Shown here: in pieces, positions 51,112 to 59,801 of the stretch
Numbering within the stretch: the first letter of the stretch is position 1
Layout of the letters: the number at the start of each line of letters is the position of its first letter
From: Bacteroidales bacterium
Lineage (GTDB): Bacteria; Bacteroidota; Bacteroidia; Bacteroidales; P3
Length of the DNA stretch: 64,000 nucleotides
Reading direction: 5' to 3'
NCBI GenBank assembly: GCA_017483575.1
Contig: JAFUWF010000019.1
Coordinates: forward strand, 1-64,000
Made by a program: the position numbers and the translations under genes
Notes under the pieces: model-generated
Seen by the model: the letters and a program-made list of their open reading frames with translations, nothing else
What the model was told of the DNA's origin: nothing
Databases searched by the model: none

Positions 51112-53364
51112 TTATCTCACCACCTCTATCGTCCCGTTCCTCTTCACGATGCCGTAGAGGCTGCGGGCCGAGAAGCGGAAGTAGTAGGTTCCGTCCGGAC
51201 TGTTCGTCTCCTCGGGGTCCCAGAACTCCTCCTCTTTCGTAATGTTCTTTGCGTGGTACACCAACGAGCCCCAGGCGCTGTACACCCACAGCTCGTTCAT
51301 CGAGTACATGCCGCATTCCAGCAGGTTCACCACCTTCCAGATGTCGTTGATGCCGTCGCCGTTGGGGGTGACGAGGTTGGGGAACTGCAGCCAGTCGTTG
51401 ACGATGGTGATGGTCTTCTCCACGCTGTCGTAGCAGTCCACGGGCAGCCCGTAGGGGCCCGTGTGGTGCAGCACCTCGATGAGGGTGACGCTCATGTCGC
51501 CTGACACGAGGTCGTCGTCCGTGGACCAAGAGTAGTTGGCCGAGGGACCGTAGAGGCTGTCGCAGCCGCTGCCGTCGCCCCTCTGTACCGCCCAAGTGTA
51601 TCCCAGCAACCCTTCGCCCTCGACGGCGAAGAGTTCCACTCTGGGGTGCGACATCACGGGGCTCTCGGGCTCCCACCAGAAGTCGGGCTCCGGCCTGTCG
51701 AACACCATCACCATGTTGCGCAGCACCGCCGTGTCGCGGCAGCCGTTGATGCTTGTGGCGGCAAGGGTGATGGTGTACACCCCGGCACTGTCGTAGGTGT
51801 GCGCCAGGTGCTCGCTACTGTACCATCCAGTGTCGCCCGTGTGCCAACGGCGGTCGGCCTCCTTGCCGGTGCTGTCGGAGAGGTAGATGGTGAAGGGTGC
51901 GCAGCCCGCCAGTATGGTGTCGCGGCTCCAGCGTTCGTCGTCTTCGCTGAGGTAGGGCATGGCGTTGAACTGGGCATCGACGGCCACCAGCGTTAGGTGC
52001 GTGTTGCTGTCGCAGCCGTTGGCCGTGAGGCTATGGACTAGGAAGTCCCCGGGGCCGCCGTAGTCCACTCCGTTGTACACGAAGCGCTGGTTGCTGCAGA
52101 TGCCCAGGGTGTCGTAGAGGTCGTAGCTGGGATGGAAAGTGACGTCCACCTCGCGCACCACCGGGCAGGGGATGCCTGCCAGCATCACGGTGTCTATGCG
52201 GTGGGTCGTCTGCGTGATGCGCAGCTCGTCCACCACTAGGGTGTCGCCCTCGCAGTATTGGCCGTCCACCAGGTGGTAGAGTTGCGGCACGAAGCGCACC
52301 CGCAGCACGGTGTCGAGGGTGGCGCCCCCGGTGCCGTAGATGGTGGCGTGGTAGGTGATGGTGGTGTCCGAGGTGCTGCCGGAGGGACGGTACACGGCGA
52401 AGGTGGAATCGTCGATGCGGCTTACCGAGTCGCCCGCGAGGCCGTAGCCCGTCACCATGCTGTCCTGCGGCACCAACGCGTCGTTCAGCACCAGCTCCCA
52501 GTTGAAGATATAGCCGTTGTCCTGGCGCACACCGTCGATCACCTCGATGTACCACTCACCGTTCAGTGGGCATCCCACGAGGCTCGAAAAACTCTGGTCC
52601 GGATGGTAGAAGTTCGTGCCGGCGGCTACGTTGGACGAGTCCACGCGGTAGTTGCAGTAGGTGCTGGCGCCGGGCGCGTAGATCTGGTTCGCCGTGCGGT
52701 AGATGTATCCGCCGTCCGAGGCGTAGGTGTAGCCCGAGTTGGTGTTGTTGCTCCAGCAGTAGTTCCACCCGTAGCCGGGGGCATTGAGGTAGCCGGAATG
52801 CTCGCAGGGGTCTATGCTGTAGTCGTCGGAGTTGGCGATACCGAAGGTGGTGTGGTCCGTATTGCTGTAGGTCGGAGTGTTCCATCCGCGCGACGAGGCT
52901 GGCAATCCCGTCAGGCAGTCCGACAACGCGGCTCCGCCGTTGTAGTTGCTGAAGCGCAGGATGTCGGCCTTCTGGCCGTTGGGACAGGTGACGTTGATGT
53001 AGAGGTCGCCCACGAAGGAGTGTTCCAGGTTCAGGCGTATGTACTTGATGTCGTTCACCGACTGGATGGCGTCGCCCGCGCCGAAGCCCGAGAAGGTCAC
53101 AGACGAACGGTAGGAGCACCCCATCGTGCCGCATTCCACCCCGTCGGGCAGGAACGCCGTCTCGCCGTGGCTCAGCGCCGTCTCCACGTTCCGTACCACC
53201 ACCTCGTGGTTCGGGTTGAACCCCATGCCTACCATCACCGAATCCTGTACACAAACGGTCGTGTCACCCATCACATGGACAATCTGCTGGCCCTTTGCAC
53301 TAAACGGTAACAGGCAAAGAATCAGCATTGTATATTGCAGTATTTTATGTTCTTTCCAATGCAT
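51112..53364 (-). CDS. T9SS type B secreted protein with P-domain and PKD-like repeats
   Basis: The start MHWKEHKILQYTMLILCLLP is chosen because codons upstream of it lie beyond the promoter; an ATG 12 codons later is also possible as the -7 box is only 10 bp away. 750 residues: signal peptide, P-like domain (RLNLEHSFVGDLYINVTCPN, SNVAAGTNFYHPDQSFSSLV, NGEWYIEVIDGVRQDNGYIF), Ig-like and PKD-like domains (TYDSAGVYTITLAATSINGC), and a CHU_C sorting domain with LQFPNLVTPNGDGINDIWKV, ELWVYSAWGSLVYHAKNITK, and PDGTYYFRFSARSL. Paralogous in its first 300 residues to the next gene, which starts 4 bp after its stop. Confidence 0.87.
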   Translation of the reverse strand: MHWKEHKILQYTMLILCLLPFSAKGQQIVHVMGDTTVCVQDSVMVGMGFNPNHEVVVRNVETALSHGETAFLPDGVECGTMGCSYRSSVTFSGFGAGDAIQSVNDIKYIRLNLEHSFVGDLYINVTCPNGQKADILRFSNYNGGAALSDCLTGLPASSRGWNTPTYSNTDHTTFGIANSDDYSIDPCEHSGYLNAPGYGWNYCWSNNTNSGYTYASDGGYIYRTANQIYAPGASTYCNYRVDSSNVAAGTNFYHPDQSFSSLVGCPLNGEWYIEVIDGVRQDNGYIFNWELVLNDALVPQDSMVTGYGLAGDSVSRIDDSTFAVYRPSGSTSDTTITYHATIYGTGGATLDTVLRVRFVPQLYHLVDGQYCEGDTLVVDELRITQTTHRIDTVMLAGIPCPVVREVDVTFHPSYDLYDTLGICSNQRFVYNGVDYGGPGDFLVHSLTANGCDSNTHLTLVAVDAQFNAMPYLSEDDERWSRDTILAGCAPFTIYLSDSTGKEADRRWHTGDTGWYSSEHLAHTYDSAGVYTITLAATSINGCRDTAVLRNMVMVFDRPEPDFWWEPESPVMSHPRVELFAVEGEGLLGYTWAVQRGDGSGCDSLYGPSANYSWSTDDDLVSGDMSVTLIEVLHHTGPYGLPVDCYDSVEKTITIVNDWLQFPNLVTPNGDGINDIWKVVNLLECGMYSMNELWVYSAWGSLVYHAKNITKEEEFWDPEETNSPDGTYYFRFSARSLYGIVKRNGTIEVVR

Positions 53365-53373
53365 AATCGCTTG

Positions 53374-53381
53374 CAAAGATA
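53374..53381 (-). promoter_or_regulatory. Minus-strand -7 box for the adhesin-dapD operon
   Basis: CAAAGATA reads TATCTTTG on the minus strand. It is so close to the first adhesin ATG (53364) that the message is nearly leaderless unless the ATG at 53328 is used. Confidence 0.65.
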
Positions 53382-53500
53382 CTAAAAATACTGCAATCCA
53401 ATAAAAATATTTTATTAAAATATCTAAAAAATCATTCTTCCAGACACACTCCTCTAACATCTTCCTGACACTCTCCTTCGTCCGCCCTTCGTGCGTCCAC

Positions 53501-53520
53501 CTCCCCTAACTTAGGGGAGG
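53501..53520. repeat. Isolated CTCCCCTAA hairpin
   Basis: CTCCCCTAACTTAGGGGAG is a near-perfect palindrome, identical in type to the first hairpin of the following full element. Confidence 0.85.
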
Positions 53521-53561
53521 AGCCATAATACCAAGAGTTGCTAACCATCGCTATCCAATTG

Positions 53562-53616
53562 CTCCCCTAATTTAGGGGAGCTGTCAGCCCTGGAAGGCTG
53601 ACTGAGGAGTGTATCC
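53562..53616. repeat. CTCCCCTAA-type double-hairpin repeat, intergenic copy
   Basis: CTCCCCTAATTTAGGGGAG, then CTGTCAGCCCTGGAAGGCTG, then ACTGAGGAGTGTATCC. Related copies are inside folC and rarA. It lies in the divergent gap between the adhesin operon and ftcD; apart from the two hairpins and two promoters this 370-bp gap shows nothing else. Confidence 0.9.
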
Positions 53617-53703
53617 AAGTAGACGTGGCTAGTTGAGCAGCGTGGGGGGGAGGCTGAGAGCGGCGGTGGATAAAAAATTTATTGGTATATTAAAAATATT
53701 TTG

Positions 53704-53711
53704 TACATTTG
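53704..53711 (+). promoter_or_regulatory. -7 box for ftcD operon
   Basis: TACATTTG matches TAnnTTTG, 24 bp upstream of the ftcD start. Confidence 0.65.
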
Positions 53712-53734
53712 CAGAAATAAAATTTAATGCAACT

Positions 53735-55561
53735 ATGAAACAACTCATTGAATGTGTGCCCAATATCAGCGAAGGGCGCAATATGGATATCATCAATCAG
53801 GTGACTGCCGAGATTGAAAAGGTGGAAGGTGTGAAGCTTCTCGACGTCGACCCCGGACAGACTACCAACCGTACCGTCATCACATTTGTGGGCGAGCCGG
53901 AGCCCGTGCTTGAGGCCGCCTACCAGGTGGTGAAGAAAGCCGCCGAGCTGATCGACATGACCCAGCACCACGGCGCCCATCCGCGCCAAGGTGCCACCGA
54001 CGTGTGCCCCCTCATCCCCGTGAGCAACATCACGATGGAGGAGGTTGTGGAGTATGCCCACAAACTCGGCAAGCGTCTGGGCGAGGAGTTGCAGATCCCC
54101 ATCTACTGCTACGAGAACGCCGCCTTCATCCCGGAACGCCGCAACCTGGCCTACTGCCGTACCGGCGAGTATGAGAGCTTGAGCAGCCGTCTGGGCACCA
54201 AGCAATGGAAGCCAGACTTCGGCCCCAACGCCTGGAACGAGCACACGGCCCGTACCGGCGCCACCCAGGTGGGTGCCCGCGACTTCCTCGTGGCCATCAA
54301 CTACAACCTCAACACCACCAGCACGCGCCGTGCCAACGCCATCGCCTTCGATGTGCGCGAGAAGGGACGTCCCATGCGTGAGGGCGGAAAGCCCAGCGGC
54401 AAGCCCATGAAGGACGAGAACGGCAAGCCCATCATGATTCCCGGTACCCTCAAAGGGACCAAGGCCATCGGCTGGTACATTGAGGACTACGGCATCGCCC
54501 AGGTGAGCATGAACATCACCAGCATCAAGGTGGCCCCCGTGCACCTGTGCTTCGACGAGGTGTGCCGTTGCGCCCAGAACCGTGGCCTGCGCGTCACCGG
54601 ATGCGAGATTGTGGGCCTCATCCCCAAGAGCGTCCTCATTGATGCCGGCAAGTACTACCTGGCCAAACAGCAGCGCAGCCTCGGCGTCAGCGAGGAAGAG
54701 ATTATGAAGGTGGCCATCAAGAGCATGGGTCTGGACGACCTGAAGCCCTTCGACCCCAAGGAGAAAGTCATCGAGTACCTCATCGAGGACCATTCGAAGA
54801 AGAAACTGGTTGACCTCACCTGCCGTGGCTTCTGCGACGAGACCGCCAGCGAGAGCCCCGCACCCGGCGGCGGCAGCGTCAGCGCCTACATGGGCGCCCT
54901 GGCCGCTTCGCTGGGCACGATGGTGGCCAACCTCACGGGTGGCAAAGCCGCCTACGACGACGAGTGGGAGAAGTTCAGCGATGTGGCCGTCAAAGGTCAG
55001 GCCCTGAAGGACGAACTGCTGCACCTCGTGGACGAGGACACCGCCGCATTCAACAAGATTATGGATGCCTTCGGCCTGCCCAAGAAGACCGACGAAGAGA
55101 AGGCCGCCCGCAGCGCCGCCATTCAGGAGGCCACCAAGTTCGCCACCGAGGTTCCCTTCCGCACCATGCAGAAGAGCCTCGAGGCCTTCGAGGTCTGCCG
55201 CGCGATGGTGGAATGGGGCAACCCCAACAGCGTCACCGACGGTGGCGTGGGCTCGCTGGCCGCTCGTTCGGCCGTCATGGGTGCCCACCTCAATGTGAAG
55301 ATCAACGCCTCCTCGCTCAAGGACGAGGCCTTCAAGGCCGACATCCTGGCCAAGGCCCAGGCCATCGAGGACAAGGCTATCAAGCAGGAGGCCGAAATCC
55401 TGAAGATGGTCAACGCCAAGATCAACGGTGAAGAGCCCTCTGCCCAACCCGCCCCCGCTCCCAAAGCCGCCAAAAAGGCTGCCGCCAAGGCTGTGAAGGC
55501 TACCGCCAAACCTGCCGCCAAGGCCACCAAGACCACCAAGGCAAAGAAAACCACTAAATAA
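53735..55561 (+). CDS. ftcD: Fused glutamate formimidoyltransferase/formimidoyl-THF cyclodeaminase with basic tail
   Basis: A 608-residue bifunctional enzyme of histidine breakdown: it moves the formimino group of formiminoglutamate to tetrahydrofolate, then cyclises it to methenyl-THF with ammonia release. Residues 1 to about 310 are the transferase (MKQLIECVPNISEGRNMD, TQHHGAHPRQGATDVCPL, VGARDFLVAINYNLNT). Residues about 345-545 are the cyclodeaminase (DETASESPAPGGGSVSAYMG). The order matches animal FTCD. After about residue 560 comes a Lys/Ala/Thr tail (KAAKKAAAKAVKATAKPAAK and on) resembling histone H1, which is not part of either enzyme. The upstream in-frame extension is non-coding, as the promoter lies within it. 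No other hut genes are in the window. Confidence 0.92.
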   Translation: MKQLIECVPNISEGRNMDIINQVTAEIEKVEGVKLLDVDPGQTTNRTVITFVGEPEPVLEAAYQVVKKAAELIDMTQHHGAHPRQGATDVCPLIPVSNITMEEVVEYAHKLGKRLGEELQIPIYCYENAAFIPERRNLAYCRTGEYESLSSRLGTKQWKPDFGPNAWNEHTARTGATQVGARDFLVAINYNLNTTSTRRANAIAFDVREKGRPMREGGKPSGKPMKDENGKPIMIPGTLKGTKAIGWYIEDYGIAQVSMNITSIKVAPVHLCFDEVCRCAQNRGLRVTGCEIVGLIPKSVLIDAGKYYLAKQQRSLGVSEEEIMKVAIKSMGLDDLKPFDPKEKVIEYLIEDHSKKKLVDLTCRGFCDETASESPAPGGGSVSAYMGALAASLGTMVANLTGGKAAYDDEWEKFSDVAVKGQALKDELLHLVDEDTAAFNKIMDAFGLPKKTDEEKAARSAAIQEATKFATEVPFRTMQKSLEAFEVCRAMVEWGNPNSVTDGGVGSLAARSAVMGAHLNVKINASSLKDEAFKADILAKAQAIEDKAIKQEAEILKMVNAKINGEEPSAQPAPAPKAAKKAAAKAVKATAKPAAKATKTTKAKKTTK

Positions 55562-55572
55562 AGTAAAAGAAA

Positions 55573-55710
55573 ATGAAAAAGAAAGTTGTTATGATGCTCG
55601 CCGTTGTGGTGCTGACGCTGGTTGCCGCCAGCTGCACCCACCACACCTGTCCCGCCTATCGCGGTTCCACCGTGATGGTCGAGGACGGCGGCGCGGCACA
55701 ACAGGTATGA
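55573..55710 (+). CDS. Small lipoprotein of 45 residues
   Basis: An ATG with a nearby AAAAGAAA tract encodes MKKKVVMMLAVVVLTLVAAS followed by a lipobox cysteine (VAASC) and a 26-residue mature peptide with two further cysteines (CTHHTCPAYRG). It fits neatly between ftcD (11-bp gap) and dnaB (16-bp gap). Typical of the tiny lipoproteins that gene finders miss in Bacteroidales. Function unknown. Confidence 0.75.
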   Translation: MKKKVVMMLAVVVLTLVAASCTHHTCPAYRGSTVMVEDGGAAQQV

Positions 55711-55726
55711 CGCGAGAGGAGCCCCT

Positions 55727-57253
55727 ATGCCAACCACAGCGAATCCACGTCGGAAAGACAGACTGACCTACACACAGGCGTTTGACATCAACGGCAACAC
55801 TCCCCCCCAGGCCATAGCCCTGGAGGAGAGTGTGCTTGGTGCACTCATGCTCGACCAGACGGCCCTCATCAACGCCATCGAGACGCTGCATGTGGAGTAC
55901 TTCTACAAGCCTGAACACCAGGCCGTCTATCGCGCGATTAGGAAGCTCTTCGAACAGAGCCAGCCAGTGGACCTGCTGACGGTGGTGGAGCGTCTGCGTC
56001 TGGACGGCGAACTGGAGGCCGCCGGAGGTGCCTATGCGGTGTCGAAGCTGACGGAGAACGTTGTTTCGGCGGCGCACATCGAGTACCATATCCGCGTGCT
56101 CAGCGAGAAGTTCATCCAGAGGGAGATGATCCGCATCTCGACGGAGACCATCACCGAGGCCTACGACGAGACGACCGACGTTGTCAACCTGCTGGACAAG
56201 ACGGAGCAGCGCCTGATGGACATCAACGACAAGAATTTCCGCTCGGACTACCACCCGATGGGCGACTTTGTCACGATGGCCATGGACCAAATCAAAGAGG
56301 CCGGCGAGAAAAGTGACGGCCTGAGTGGTCTGGAGAGCGGCTTCATAGGCCTGGACCGCATGACGGCGGGATTCCAGCCAGGCACGCTCATCATCCTCGC
56401 CGCCCGTCCCGCCATGGGTAAGACGGCGTGCGCCCTGAGTATGGCCCGCAACATTGCAGTGGACTTCCACAAGGCTGTGGCCTTCTTCTCGCTCGAGATG
56501 ACGGGTCAGGAACTGGCCATGCGTCTCATCAGCAGCGAGGCCCGCCTGCCGGGCGACAAGCTGAAAAAAGGCCACCTGGAGCCCTATGAGAAGGAGCAGC
56601 TGAAGAAGGGTGCACAGCCCCTCAACAGCGCCCCTATCTACATCGACGACACCCCGCAGCTCACCATCTTCGAGCTTCGCGCCAAGGCCCGCCGACTGAA
56701 GCAGCGCTACGACATACAGATGATCTTCATCGACTACCTGCAGCTGATGTCCTCGGGCTCGAGCGACAACCGCAACGGCAACCGCGAGCAGGAGATCAGC
56801 ATGATCAGCCGCCAGCTGAAGTCGTTGTCGAAAGAGCTGGGAATACCGGTGCTGGCCATGTCGCAGCTGAGCCGTGCTGTGGAGAATCGCGTGGGTAACA
56901 AGCCGCAGCTGAGCGACCTTCGCGAGTCTGGTGCTATCGAGCAGGATGCCGACATCGTGATGTTTATCTACCGTCCGGAGTACTACGGCATCCAGGAGGA
57001 CGACCACGGCTCGACGCTCGGTATGGCGGACCTCATCGTGGCCAAGCACCGTAGCGGAGGCACGGGCGATGTGCGCCTGCGTTTCGTCAAGGAGTTCGCA
57101 CGCTTCGAGAACCCTCCGCAGCTGGGCCTGGAAGGCATGGGCATGCCCCAGAACGCCAACTTCGACCAGCAGGGTGGCAGCATGATTGTGGACTCGAAGA
57201 TGAACGAGGACAACAACATTGGCATGAGTCCCGACGGCGATGTGCCGTTCTAG
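55727..57253 (+). CDS. dnaB: Replicative DNA helicase DnaB
   Basis: The hexameric fork helicase, 508 residues. N-terminal DnaB-N domain (QAIALEESVLGALMLDQTAL), linker, and RecA-like ATPase with Walker A in LAARPAMGKTACALSMARN (about 221-239), H1a AVAFFSLEMTGQELAMRL, Walker B MIFIDYLQLMSSGSS and H4-like QISRQLKSLSKELGIPVLAM-type segment (about 355-380). The arginine finger region GGTGDVRLRFVKEFARFEN follows. No intein. It follows a small lipoprotein gene and precedes cysteine desulfidase. Confidence 0.96.
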   Translation: MPTTANPRRKDRLTYTQAFDINGNTPPQAIALEESVLGALMLDQTALINAIETLHVEYFYKPEHQAVYRAIRKLFEQSQPVDLLTVVERLRLDGELEAAGGAYAVSKLTENVVSAAHIEYHIRVLSEKFIQREMIRISTETITEAYDETTDVVNLLDKTEQRLMDINDKNFRSDYHPMGDFVTMAMDQIKEAGEKSDGLSGLESGFIGLDRMTAGFQPGTLIILAARPAMGKTACALSMARNIAVDFHKAVAFFSLEMTGQELAMRLISSEARLPGDKLKKGHLEPYEKEQLKKGAQPLNSAPIYIDDTPQLTIFELRAKARRLKQRYDIQMIFIDYLQLMSSGSSDNRNGNREQEISMISRQLKSLSKELGIPVLAMSQLSRAVENRVGNKPQLSDLRESGAIEQDADIVMFIYRPEYYGIQEDDHGSTLGMADLIVAKHRSGGTGDVRLRFVKEFARFENPPQLGLEGMGMPQNANFDQQGGSMIVDSKMNEDNNIGMSPDGDVPF

Positions 57254-57282
57254 GTCGTGGAGTTATAAAGAATACATAATAT

Positions 57283-58575
57283 ATGGAAAAGAGTTTGCGA
57301 GAGGCATTGATTGAGATATTGAAGCAGGAGGTGGTGCTGGCCACCGGGTGTACGGAGCCCGGGGCCGTGGCCCTCTGCGTGGCCAAAGCCTGCGAGACCT
57401 TGGGCTGCGAGCCCGAGCACGTGGGACTGAGGCTGAGCAAGAACGTCTACAAGAACGCCATGGGCGTGGGCATCCCCGGCACGGGGATGATAGGCCTGCC
57501 GATAGCCGTGGCCATGGCCGTCACACACGGCGACTCCAGCCGCGGCCTCGAGGTGCTGACGCTCCCCGAGGGCGACGTCGACGACGCCAAGCGATGGCTG
57601 GCCAACAACGGCGACCGAATAGAGATAGGTGTGAAGGAGACCAGCGACAAGCTCTACATCGAGTGCCGCTGCAACGGCGGCGGTCATTCGGCTGTGGCTG
57701 TCATCGCCTGCCGCCACACCAATTTCATCTTCCTCAAACGCGACGAGCAGGTGCTCCTCGACCACAAGCAGGGCCTCTTCCAACAGGCCGAAGAGGACAC
57801 CGACCCCGAGGTAGACAACAAGCAACGTCTGGAGATGACCGCCCGCATGGTCTACGACTTCGCCACGACGGCCCCTCTGGAGGAACTGGCCTTCCTGAAA
57901 GAGACGGTGGAATACAACACCGCCGCCTCGGAAATAGGCCTCGGCGGCATGGGGCTGCACACAGGTCAGATACTGATGGAACAAAGCAACGGCGACACGG
58001 TGCATACCGTCGTGGCCCGCACGGTGGCCGCCAGCGATGCCCGCATGGACGGCTGCACCAAGCCCGTATACAGCAACTCAGGCTCTGGCAACCAGGGCAT
58101 CACCTGCACGCTGCCCCCGTTCTACTACGGCAAGCTGAAAGGTTGCGACGACGAGAAGATACTCCGCGCCTTGACCATGAGCCATCTGATGTCCATCTAC
58201 ATCAAACGCGGCATCGGTCGCCTGAGTGCCCTGTGCGGCATCGTCAACGCTACGATGGGCGTCAGCTCCGCGCTGACCTACCTCGAAGGTGGCGGATACG
58301 AGCAGGTGTGCTACGCCATGAAGAACATGATCAACACCCTGGCCGGCATGGTGTGCGACGGCGCCAAGCCCAGTTGCGCCCTGAAGATGAGCGTGGGCCT
58401 GTACAGCGCCTTCGTGTGCTCCGAACTGGCGGTACATGACCGTGTAGTGGACCGCACCGACGGCCTCAGCGAGAGCGATATCGACTGCTCCATCCACAAC
58501 CTCGGCCGCCTCGGCAAAGACGGCATGAACCAGACCGACGACATGATCCTGGACATCATGACGCACAAGAAATAG
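57283..58575 (+). CDS. cyuA: L-cysteine desulfidase / serine dehydratase alpha-like protein
   Basis: A 430-residue member of the UPF0597/CyuA (YhaM) family, which breaks L-cysteine into pyruvate, sulfide and ammonia using a [4Fe-4S] cluster. The N-terminal catalytic segment VVLATGCTEPGAVALCVAKA (about 17-36) and the C-terminal SNSGSGNQGITCTLPPF and GLYSAFVCSELAVHDRV with candidate cluster cysteines are conserved. Length is normal. Adjacent genes are unrelated (dnaB, DUF3276), so context adds little. The alternative name is serine dehydratase subunit alpha family protein. Confidence 0.85.
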   Translation: MEKSLREALIEILKQEVVLATGCTEPGAVALCVAKACETLGCEPEHVGLRLSKNVYKNAMGVGIPGTGMIGLPIAVAMAVTHGDSSRGLEVLTLPEGDVDDAKRWLANNGDRIEIGVKETSDKLYIECRCNGGGHSAVAVIACRHTNFIFLKRDEQVLLDHKQGLFQQAEEDTDPEVDNKQRLEMTARMVYDFATTAPLEELAFLKETVEYNTAASEIGLGGMGLHTGQILMEQSNGDTVHTVVARTVAASDARMDGCTKPVYSNSGSGNQGITCTLPPFYYGKLKGCDDEKILRALTMSHLMSIYIKRGIGRLSALCGIVNATMGVSSALTYLEGGGYEQVCYAMKNMINTLAGMVCDGAKPSCALKMSVGLYSAFVCSELAVHDRVVDRTDGLSESDIDCSIHNLGRLGKDGMNQTDDMILDIMTHKK

Positions 58576-58641
58576 ATGGCTTTAACCAAGTTGTGTTAAT
58601 AACTTTATTTGCCATTAGGCATACGATAAAGAAAAAATAGC

Positions 58642-58649
58642 TAATTTTG
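58642..58649 (+). promoter_or_regulatory. -7 box for the DUF3276-parAB run
   Basis: TAATTTTG matches TAnnTTTG, 34 bp upstream of the DUF3276 gene. Confidence 0.6.
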
Positions 58650-58682
58650 CAAATCGATTTTTAACGTAATAAAGCAGAGTTT

Positions 58683-59021
58683 ATGGACAACAAAGAGCAA
58701 AGAAAAGAAGAACTTTACAGCCAGGCCATTCCCGCCGGAAAGCGTAGATATTTCTTCGATGTGAAAGAAACCCGTGGCGGTGACAAGTTCATTACCATTA
58801 CTGAGAGCCGCAAGCTTTTCGACAACAACACCGGCGAGGTCTATTTCGAGAAGAACAAGATGTTCCTCTACAAGGAGGACTTCGAAAAGTTCCGTCAGGG
58901 ACTGGACAACGCCTTCTCGTTCATCGAGACGGGTATCGTGCCGCCGCCCGTGGTGGTGGAGGACAACTGGCACAACGATTCCAGCGAGAGCAAACTTGAC
59001 GAGATTGACTTTAAGTTTTAA
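58683..59021 (+). CDS. DUF3276 (PUR-alpha-like) nucleic-acid-binding protein
   Basis: A 112-residue protein with the PUR-type single repeat: ELYSQAIPAGKRRYFFDVKE, GDKFITITESRKLF, YFEKNKMFLYKEDFEKFRQG, and an acidic C-terminus (ESKLDEIDFKF). PUR repeats bind single-stranded purine-rich DNA or RNA. This small family is highly expressed and conserved in Bacteroidetes. It lies 6 bp before parA and probably shares its message. Confidence 0.9.
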   Translation: MDNKEQRKEELYSQAIPAGKRRYFFDVKETRGGDKFITITESRKLFDNNTGEVYFEKNKMFLYKEDFEKFRQGLDNAFSFIETGIVPPPVVVEDNWHNDSSESKLDEIDFKF

Positions 59022-59027
59022 CACACA

Positions 59028-59795
59028 ATGTCCAAGATAATATCTGTAGCCAACCAGAAAGGCGGGGTGGGGAAGACCACCACGGCGGTGAACCTGAGCG
59101 CCTCGCTGGCTGTGCTCGAGAAGAAGGTGCTGCTGGTGGACTGCGACCCGCAGGCCAACGCCACCTCCGGCCTCGGCATCAACCCCGACGAGCTGGAGAA
59201 GAGCGTCTACGACTGCATCCTCGGGCAGGCTCAGGTGAAAGATGTCATCGTCGAGACCGACACGCCGAACCTTGACCTGCTGCCCACGCGCATCGACCTC
59301 GTCGGTGCCGAGGTGGAGCTCGTCAACGAGAAGGGCCGCGAGCAGTTCCTGACGCGCACCCTCGAGCCCGTGAAGAACGACTACGACTTCATCATCATCG
59401 ACTGCTCGCCGTCGCTGGGCCTGATTACCATCAACGCCCTCACGGCCTCCGATTCGGTCATCATCCCCATCCAGAGCGAGTACTTCGCCCTCGAGGGCCT
59501 GGGCAAGCTCCTCAACACGGTGCGCATCGTGCAGACCCGCCTAAACCCCAAGCTCTCCATCGAGGGCCTGCTCATCACCATGTACGACAACCGTCTGCGC
59601 CTGGCCCGCCAGGTGGTGGAGGATGTGCGCGGCCATTTCAAGCAGATGGTCTTCGACACCCTCATCTACCGCAACACCAAGTTGGCCGAAGCGCCGTCCT
59701 ACGGCAAGAGCATCATCATGCACGATGCCGCCTCGACGGGTGCCGTCAACTACCTCAACCTGGCGCAGGAGATTCTAAAAAGAAACAGTAAATAA
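59028..59795 (+). CDS. parA: Chromosome partitioning ATPase ParA
   Basis: A 255-residue Walker-type ATPase that positions ParB-parS complexes. Deviant Walker A NQKGGVGKTTTAVNLSASL (about 8-26), A' motif LLVDCDPQANATSGLG, Walker B FIIIDCSPSLGLITINAL. The N-terminus is short, as in chromosomal Soj. parB follows after 6 bp. No parS site was identified with certainty in the window. Confidence 0.95.
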   Translation: MSKIISVANQKGGVGKTTTAVNLSASLAVLEKKVLLVDCDPQANATSGLGINPDELEKSVYDCILGQAQVKDVIVETDTPNLDLLPTRIDLVGAEVELVNEKGREQFLTRTLEPVKNDYDFIIIDCSPSLGLITINALTASDSVIIPIQSEYFALEGLGKLLNTVRIVQTRLNPKLSIEGLLITMYDNRLRLARQVVEDVRGHFKQMVFDTLIYRNTKLAEAPSYGKSIIMHDAASTGAVNYLNLAQEILKRNSK

Positions 59796-59801
59796 AAAGA
59801 T

